Assembly: GCA_016987375.1 (NCBI GenBank)
Contig: PJRA01000051.1
Coordinates: 834,027 to 892,123 of the forward strand
Length of the DNA stretch: 58,097 nt
Origin: Brachionus koreanus
Taxonomy: Eukaryota > Rotifera > Eurotatoria > Ploima > Brachionidae
Direction of reading: 5' to 3'
Shown one piece after another: positions 50,351 through 58,097 of the stretch; within the stretch, counting starts at the first letter, position 1, and each line of letters opens with the position of its first letter. Both the position numbers and the translations under genes were made by a program. A model generated the notes under the pieces. That model was given only the letters and a program-made list of their open reading frames with translations, made no database searches and was not told the DNA's origin.

Positions 50351-52175
50351 AGATAAATTTAGTGAACCAAATCACAGGGATCAGTCAAAGAAAACACATT
50401 TTATTGAACCAAGTGGAAAAAAATTGGAATCGATTGCTGACTGAAATAATTTCAGTTGACAGCAAGAACTGCTAAAAAAAGAAAATTGATCAGACTTTAA
50501 AGACCAACTAGAAATTAACATTTTTGATTACTTATGCGCGTTTTGCTACCATAGTGAGGCGCTAGTGTCTTGAAAAACCTGTCGTAGCCTATTATTATAA
50601 TCATTTTTATTTAAAAAATAATTTTTATTCTTTGGAAAAAAATTAACAGCAAAAAACTGTTCTTTTTTATTGATTTCTTTTTTAATGCTTGGTATATTTA
50701 TATAGTATTAATAAATTTTTTTAAAAATATTTATAAATAAATTAAATGGCTTTAAAAAAATAAATATTGATATTTAATATTTTAGTGAGCAGATTCTAAT
50801 TTGAATTTTGCAAAAATATCAAAAATAATATTTGAAATAGTAATAAAATACCCTAAAAAATGAGGCAACAAAAAAATTTGTCTTATTCTCAAATTTTAAT
50901 GACGCACAATAAAAAAAAAAAATTATTTATTTTCTAATTCTAATTAATATAAAAAAGCTCTTAAAATTTTCATTTATCTAAAAAAGTATTTGAGCTAAAT
51001 CAATTCAATGCTGAAAATTAATTTTATCAAATTTTTAAAAAAACATCCACTTAATTTGATTCAATTTAATCAAAAATACTTCTAGATTTGAAGCTCTTTT
51101 TTAATTGATAAGTTTTTTTTTTTTTTTAGTGTGATATAAAAAATTATTTTTAAAACATTTTTAGGGAGATCAGACATGCAACAAACAAATTAGAGTTTAA
51201 AACAGGCACTTTGATAATGTTTAACTAATTTAAAAAAGCTCAAAATTGTTTCACTTTTCTATTTATTTGGCCTTCTGAATAATAAAATTTTAAAATTAAA
51301 TATCATCATCAATAATTATCAAATTCCTATTTGGAATTAGTGATTAGTAATTGTTTGTATGGAGTTAATTTGCTCTAATCATTAAATAATCCTTAAAAAA
51401 TCAACCTCATTATTTTTAGCTAATTTTTTCTTTGACATTAAAATCTGTTCATGTGCAAAGGTAAATTTTTTTTTCAAAATTATAATAAAAAAAATTTGTT
51501 TTGTGTTTTTTTTTTTAATAATAGGAAATTTTGGTTTTATTTTTCTTCATGAATTTTTGGATAAACACGACAAGGGAAAAAAGAATAGAAATTTCAAAGA
51601 CTATTAAAATTTAAGATTAAAAAAAATCAATTTCAATGTTAAAACAATTATCAAGAGAACATAATTCTAGGCACAAATTTTTTTATTTTATTTTTCACCG
51701 TTTAAACAAGCTAGCTTTAAATTTCTGTTGATATCAGCAATCGTTCACAAAGCCTAGAATTATTTTACTAATCACGTGATTAGCATTTGTGCAACTCAAG
51801 GCTTAGATAATTAAAATCAAAGATTAGTCCAAATACTTGAGGATTTTGATTTTTGCGTGTATGTTCGTGTCTAATATTAAACGAAAAAAGAGAAAACAAT
51901 TATCTCAAGGGTGCAATAACAAGCATCTGTTCGTCGCATTGGTTTTAGGTAAATTATAATTGAGAGAAAAAATTGAAAATTATGTATACTCTTTTCTTTT
52001 TTTTTTTTTATTTTCTAAAGTTATCTCCTATTGCTCTTGATTCTTGGTAATCAAATTTACATTCTAAATTTTATACTTTAAAAAATTACATAACTAATTA
52101 AAATATTATAAAAAAATTTACCTTTTTATTATAAGTAAGCACAACAAGCAATTTAAAAAAAAAAATTTATTTTTT
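50351..52175. other. AT-rich intergenic region
   Basis: About 1.8 kb without a supported gene. It contains a notable CACGTG palindrome (51768-51783) within a less simple stretch at about 51720-51900. Confidence 0.45.
51768..51783. promoter_or_regulatory. 16-bp perfect palindrome with CACGTG E-box
   Basis: CTAATCACGTGATTAG is fully self-complementary: a CACGTG core (bHLH class) flanked by TAAT/ATTA half-sites. It sits in unusually complex sequence for this region. Regulatory role is inferred only. Confidence 0.4.
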
Positions 52176-52252
52176 CTAACTTTGTTCAAAATCGACATAC
52201 GGACTGGAATCGGGCTTACGCATCACAGTCAACCGATTAATGAGCCCAAAGT
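52176..52252 (-). CDS. Orphan terminal exon candidate
   Basis: A GC-richer island. On the minus strand an AG acceptor (52254-52253) is followed by FGLINRLTVMRKPDSSPYVD then FEQS and a TAG stop at 52178-52176. AATAAA follows about 8 bases after the stop, so it looks like the last coding exon of a minus-strand gene whose other exons lie to the right. I recognise no family and could not place the upstream exons in the AT-rich DNA to 55800. The plus strand is also open here (about 35 codons), so strand is not certain. Confidence 0.3.
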
Positions 52253-52256
52253 CTAT

Positions 52257-55200
52257 AACTCAAAGAGTCCTATTTATGTTCACAGGTTTGATATTTTTAT
52301 TAATTCAAACTAATTAAATTATTAATTGCTCAGCTCAATTTTCCACAATTTTCTTAAGTCATTCAAATAAAAATTCTGTTTATTAATTTTTAAAATTTTA
52401 GCCTTTTTTTTTATTCAAAAAAATACATTTATTAAATAATTTATTAATTTTTTATGTGCATTGTAATAATTTGGAAAGAGCAAAGCACTAAAGAATGTAA
52501 ATAAATAAAAACCAACATAAATAAAGTATTTTTTTTCTTTTCAAGTATACATTTTATTTATTAATAAGTTTTCAACTTTACCGTTGAATAAAATTAATAG
52601 AGAAAAAATTTAAAATTTAAGTTTTACGAATTTGAAAAAAAAAATTTAAACCAATTTAAAATACGATCTAAATTAATTTGTAGCCTTAATTTAAATTACA
52701 GCTTGTCAATATTTTGGTTTCAATTTTTAAGTGCTGTTGCTTTATTGTCAATTGAATGCGATATGAATGTCTATGTGTTGGTTAATCTGTTTTAAAATGA
52801 AAAATATCATGCAAGAGCTTTTTATAAGACAGTTAAATAGAGATGTTTTGTTATCTAAAGGCAAAAAGAAAACAATTTTATCTCTAATCAGTTTGCTAGT
52901 TCAAATCCAATCTTACGCAGGAATTGTTTTGTTTGATTAGTCTCTGAATGATCGAGCTTATGGCAATAAGAAAATTTAGTAAAAATAATTTAAGTCTAAA
53001 ATCAATAATTTCGTATTTTACTAAAACTAAAATTATTTTTTAAATTTTAATTTAAGTGAAAAAGCATATTTTTTAAGTCAACTTTTGTTTATTTCTACAA
53101 AAATGGTTTTAGAATGAAAAGTTTCATTATTAGAAAAAGGAAAACCTCTTTTTAAATAAATTATTTAATAATATTAAATTCGTATCATTGTTTCAGCACA
53201 TTTTGTTTATTTTAATCTTTAAAATGTCTAAAAAATTACCTTAAATATTAAAATTTTTAATTATTTATACATTTTATAATTCGTTTTTAAATTTAGAAAA
53301 ATCTATTTCTATCATATTCTCGATTGTATAAGCTTTTTTAGTTCCGTTTTTAGTTTTTCCCTAAATTAATTAAAGATTTTAGAAATTGAATTTATCACAA
53401 TTGCTTCCGTTTCATGTCAATAATCACCAATGTATACTAGACATTAATATTTCAGGATAATGTTTTTCTCTACCAAAATATAAGTGGACTAAAATTGAAT
53501 CATGTTTTTCTAGATATTTGAAAATTTTATTCATATTTTTTCTAAAATTTAAAAGATTTAGTTGCCCAAAAATTCTAATAAAATTCAAATTCGTTTTCTT
53601 AAAATTAAATTAAAGATTTTTTATTCAAAGATTGTTAATGATGCAAAAAAATATTGTCTTTTAAAATCAAATAGAATTTAATAGAATATTTTTAAAATAT
53701 TTTTGAACCATTTAAAGTTTTTAGAAAAATTTTTTCATTTGTTCCTTAGAAACGAAAAATTTTTACGTCTTAAAAATTTACTAAAAAAAATCTCAAATTA
53801 AAAGCTTTTTCGTGTCTTTAATGCTGTTATTAAGAAAATTTATTATGTGAAATTTAAATTTTATTGTTTTACCTTATCTCCAATTGATTATATTCTAAAA
53901 ATAGTTTTATAAAATTTTTTTAACAGGCTTTTGAAAATGAAAGTATGTAAGATGAATAGAGTCAAAGGAGGTTATGATTTGTTTTACTCTAGCATTAATT
54001 ATTGAAATGAGCCACTATTTAAAAATTTAAGCTTAAATATTTTTTAAAATAAATAAAATTTTATAAAAAAGCTTTCAAAAATTAATATTTTTTTTCTAAT
54101 TTTTGAAAATTTTAACTATGATAAAAAATATTTAATTTTTCTTTATGACTAAATTTGGATTTTTTATTGATAATCGGCCGAGCTTTTTAGTGTTAAAAAA
54201 GTAATTCTTGATAATCATTTAATTAAAACTATAGAGCATATTTTTAAATAAAGCTAAGAATATCAATATGCTTAAGCACTTTTGAACTATGTTACAGTCT
54301 GCAGTATCTCTTTTTACACTTAAAGCAAAGATTTATCTTTTATCGTTGATAAATTAATTAATTTTATAAAATAAAGCTAATTTTTATAGTCGAATTTGAA
54401 AAATTATTAAAAGCCAATAATTTTCTGAAAATCTAATTTCCTTATTATTCATTCATTTTGAAAAAAAAATGAATCTATTTTATTTCGGAATTTTAATGCT
54501 TGTAAAATAATTTAAAATCACACAAATTTTATTTTCTTTTTAATACAGCTCTCTGTATTTAAGATAGCATTTTGATTGAATTATTAAAAAGGATATTTTT
54601 TTAATAACATAAGATTAGTTTGTTTTCAATATATTTTATCAATGTTAGACTAGTTTTGTCCTGGATATGACAATTTCAAAATAGGAAACTAAATCAAAAA
54701 ATAATCTGATCAAAGATTTTTTCATCTAATCTATTTCTTTTTCGATTTCAAAGATAATAAACAGGCTAGATTTCTTATGATTGTCGACTGATTAAAATTT
54801 TATCTTGTTCAATGTTTAAAATTTAAATTTTTTAAGAATAAAATTACAATTAGTTATTTTTATTGAAAATAAAAACAAAAATTTAATTTTTTTCTCAAAG
54901 TCAAAATAGATCTAATTGTAAATAGATAGCCTGAATGTTGTTTATTTCAACATCGATCTTTCGTACACAAAGCTATTTATTAATCTTGAATAAAAAAAAA
55001 TCCAAATGTTTTTTTTATCTTTCTAGATACAATTTTAAATCTATCAAAGTTGCATAAAAAGACTATGATTGATTAAAAAAAAAAATTAAAATTTTTTAAA
55101 AGAAGTCATATAATGTAATGCTTTATTTTGGATTGATTTATTGAACAATTCAAAATGATGCAATAGAATGCACCGTCAAATTCTTTATAGATTTATTTTA

Positions 55201-55840
55201 ACAATGTTTAAATAAAACAAAAGATTAGATTTTAAACTTTTTACAATGATTTATTATTTTTATTTGAAAAAAAAAATAGAATAAAATAAAAACATAAATT
55301 GTGTTTGTTTATTTGTCTGATAAGAAAATAAAAAACGCTAATATTTCAAAAAGAGGTTTTAGCTGTATTTTTTTGACATATAAAACCAATAAAGACATAA
55401 TTGATGTTGTCATAAATTTTTTCATCATTAACAAATTGAAGTAAAAATTTTTATTTTGCCAAAATTTTAAAAAATTTATTGTAACTTTTGAAAATTATTT
55501 AATAATTTATTTTGTGAAAATGTATGTTTTTGATTCAGAGCAAAGTATTGACAATATAATGCAAACGGTCATGATAGGCTTAGCCATGTTTATAAGCCGA
55601 TCAAACATAGACTTAATTAGTAGCCAAAATAAGCCAAATAAATGGTAAAAAATATTTTCTAGTTGTACATAGATAGCTTTTTTAACTGTATTAACATTGA
55701 TTGATTAAATTTTATATGTATTTATCATTAGTCGCTTTTTGACTCGACGCTCAAATTTAATTAGATTTGATGGACATCTAAAAATAAAAAGAAATACTTT
55801 CAAAACAAAAATACTTAAAATACTTTGATGCATCAGAATT
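52257..55840. other. Long AT-rich region upstream of PKC gene
   Basis: About 3.6 kb with no gene I can support. A 42-codon ATG frame at 55520-55648 lies 260 bp before the PKC gene but has no recognisable content. Confidence 0.45.
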
Positions 55841-55909
55841 TTGACTCAAAAATTAAGTAAGCACAACGGCTCTAATGATAAAAAGCGATTTTTTTCAAAT
55901 TTAGATATA

Positions 55910-56529
55910 ATGAGCAGCAAAAACGGTGCTAAAACGGATTATACGCCAAAGACGGGCTTTATACGTGTCAAGTTAATAGAGTACGACCCGGCGCCGAATA
56001 TAAATTACGATAACAAACACGAGTCTTTGGCAGTATCATATACGTCCACTTCGTCAAACACGACCTCATCGTCAACTAATCCCAACAGTATTTATTGTGC
56101 CATTAAGATCAAAGAAATGGTCAAGAATGAACAACTCGACATCAAATTCACCACTAGCTACAATTCGGATTCAACTTCCGTTTCGATCTCAAACAACTTT
56201 AGTAAAAGTAAAAAAATTGTTTTTTTATTTTTTTTTTCAAATAGAATTTTATTTATGGACAATAAAGATAGTGAAAAAGTTGGCAACGATGCAGAGCTAA
56301 GTGCTAAATTAGCATCGGGCAGATTTTTGCTTGTACAAAAAAAGCCAACTTTCTATCCCAAGTGGAGCTCTTGTTTCGACTGTCATGTCTATTCGGGTAG
56401 ATGCATTCAATTTATAGTGAAAAGCTCGGGCGAAAAAAAATCCATTGTTCTTGGTGAGATCATAATGGGCATTGAGGAGTTGGCCAACAAGGCCAATAAT
56501 GCAGGCCCCAAGAGAACAATGTCCGAATG
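55910..56529 (+). CDS. Novel protein kinase C, N-terminal C2 exons (gene continues past window)
   Basis: Encodes the C2-like domain of PKC delta/theta-type kinases. GFIRVKLIEYDPAP starts strand 1; YCAIKIKEMV, LVQKKPTFYPKWSSCFDCHV and YSGRCIQFIV match the delta C2 (family: FCAVKMKE, VQKKPTMYPEW, FDAHIYEGR). Then IVLGEIIMGIEEL and a final EW where the family has F-W-L-D-L. I start at ATG 55910; 23 upstream codons begin with TTG. The open frame runs to a stop at 56563, but similarity ends at EW, followed by a GTTAGT donor (56530), so the C1 and kinase domains should be in exons beyond 58097. The segment 56208-56267 (a T-rich stretch coding VFLFFFSN) looks like a 60-bp intron kept open by chance; excising it preserves the frame. 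A long Ser/Thr/Asn-rich insert follows strand 1. Confidence 0.8.
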
Positions 56530-56563
56530 GGTTAGTCTTTGCCGTTATTCTATTAGAGCATAA

Positions 56564-58097
56564 ATGCGTATCTTAATTGCTTGTGTAATGTAGCACGAAA
56601 TTGTTTGATAAAATATCGATTTTTTTCCATTACTTTACCAACTATACCAAATGAGAAATTAATCAATATTTTCGTTTATGAACACAAAACTCTTCTAATT
56701 TAATTACATCTATTTTTTTGTTGTTGCCTGATTCTTTCACTTGCACGAATATGCTTCGGCTTACCGGCAATTTTCTCTGCTAGCTATTTCAATTCTTGTT
56801 GATAAATTAAAACGTCAATAACAAATAAACACTACTTAAAAGTAGTGCTTAAAAGCTAATTTAAATAACTTAACTATTTAGTTTCAAAATGAATTCATTT
56901 TAGATAAAGTTGTGCTTGATTATTTAAATCCATTGAGACTAAGATAATATTGACTTCTCATTCACATTTTATTAGTTCTAATTATATTTCTCTTTTAATA
57001 ATTTATTTTAAATATTTGTTTAAAAAATTAAAAAAAAATCTATTTATTATTTTAGAAAATTCTTAGAGTTATAAAAGTTTATTTATGCTTTTTATTTTTT
57101 TGCAATGCTCAGATTGATTAAAAAATTTATTAAAAGGCCGTAAAAAATTAGCAATAAAATTATTTCAAATTAATTACAGTAGTCAAACGCTGCAGTTATT
57201 TTAAGCATACAGCTCTATTTTCAGTTTCAAATAATATTTTCAAGTCATTGACATTGAATTTCTTTTTAACAAAATAAATTTTTTATATAAATTATTTATT
57301 TTTTACATTCAATTTTGACTTATGATTTTTGATTAGGTCTGATTGACTATTTTAGAAGCCTGTTTAGACTTATTGTGTGGGATCAATAAAGACTTTGCTT
57401 TGAAAATTGTTTTATTAGAATCCGAATCGATAACACAACATAATGTTTTTTTAAGATAAATAAAACTTATTAGTGGCTTAAGCTGAAGTTAAGTTAACAA
57501 ATAACAAGGATAGAGTTGTGTCAAGACTCGAGTATTAGCAGAATTATTAATCAGAAAGCAAAAATAAGCACATTTATTGCTAAAACTATTGCAGAATTTT
57601 TTAAAAAAATTTAAAATTTCTCCTTTTCTTGAACATTCATATTGATCTATCGTTTATTTAAATCATTTGCACTTTTTAACCTGAACAAACTGTGTCAAAA
57701 TGAGTCCTTTGAGGGCCTTTTTTTTTTGATTAAAGCTAAGAAAAGCTTACTCAGCCTTCCATTAAAAAATAGATACTTATGCAATATGAATGCAAGTAAA
57801 CAATACACTTGGCTGATTTTTTCTATTAGATTTATTTTAAAAATGTGTAAATATAAGTTTGCTAGTTACTTGCCTAAAATAGATTTTCAAACTTTCCAAG
57901 CTTGTTAATCCTTTTCAAAGATTTGATGTTGAAATAAAAATAATTTAAAATATTATTCAAGTATTGATTAAATTTCCAATAGTTATTTTCACAAATTGAG
58001 AGTCTAAATTCAAAACTTTTTTTTATTTTATTTAGAATTTTAAAAGGAAAATAAAAAGAAAATAAATCATAAGTATTTATTAGAAATTTTAATTTCC
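56564..58097. other. Probable large first intron of PKC gene
   Basis: AT-rich DNA to the window edge. No C1 domain (HxxC...CxxC) or kinase exon is visible on the plus strand. No other gene supported. Confidence 0.5.

Noticed and set aside
55520..55648. 42-codon ATG frame before the PKC gene
   Set aside because: Too short, with no signal peptide, domain or conserved pattern visible; could be upstream leader sequence.

Overview
The window is nuclear DNA of an invertebrate animal. It is very AT-rich. Its genes are small and isolated, with introns mostly 47-60 bp, and it is heavily colonised by transposable elements. The protein set is animal-type: a Rab32/38-like GTPase, an SLC41 magnesium transporter, an ADP/ATP carrier, mitochondrial thioredoxin, TFIIF alpha (RAP74), a WASP-type WH1 protein, a MARVEL protein, an orphan 7TM receptor and the 5' end of a novel PKC. 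A monogonont rotifer such as Brachionus would fit the base composition, intron size and element load, but that is an inference, not something read from a marker. Three runs of N (15308-16091, 27093-27361, 38815-38977) are assembly gaps.

Left third (1-25350), gene-rich: inverted-repeat element (1-860); Rab32-like gene (-, 3 exons, 1216-1991); gag relic (2228-2719); Met/Gln-rich protein with a myristoylation-type start (-, 3311-3805); unknown Ser-rich protein (-, 4146-4724); internally deleted piggyBac-like element (6523-7513); 7-exon SLC41 gene (8223-10287); intronless ADP/ATP carrier (11677-12609); mitochondrial thioredoxin (-, 3 exons, 13028-13567); BTB protein with CRE-like upstream sites (16350-17447); mariner, gag and LINE relics (17591-18900); RAP74 with one large intron (19619-23035); small secreted peptide precursor (23342-23614); WASP-type WH1 protein without a visible effector tail (23802-25346).

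Middle third (25600-44300), dominated by mobile DNA: a decayed minus-strand LINE; a transposon family with arrays of TGACAAAT motifs, two of whose copies carry nested insertions; a RING-like/beta-propeller gene (28178-29650); a MITE with exact 8-bp target duplication; a LINE with ORF1 and an in-frame-deleted ORF2 (31371-33940); a four-TM protein (34916-35593); a complete Tc1-like element with long inverted repeats (36549-38099) beside the broken copy of a 7TM gene; a 1.6-kb element with short inverted repeats (40095-41719); LINE relics; and a hAT-type MITE (43899-44287).

Right part (44300-58097), sparse: MARVEL gene (45503-46193, 4 exons); intact 7TM gene (-, 47339-48334), the sister of the broken copy; an RNase H-like fragment inserted with a 6-bp duplication; a minus-strand LINE; about 5 kb of AT-rich DNA holding one orphan exon-like segment (52176-52252) and a 16-bp CACGTG palindrome; and the first exons of a novel PKC (C2 domain, from 55910) that runs off the right edge.

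I see no operons, rRNA, true tRNA or CRISPR. The host genes act in unrelated processes and are individually transcribed. The clearest oddities are the WH1 protein lacking the WASP effector region, the nested transposon architecture, the in-frame-deleted LINE and the duplicated, broken receptor gene.
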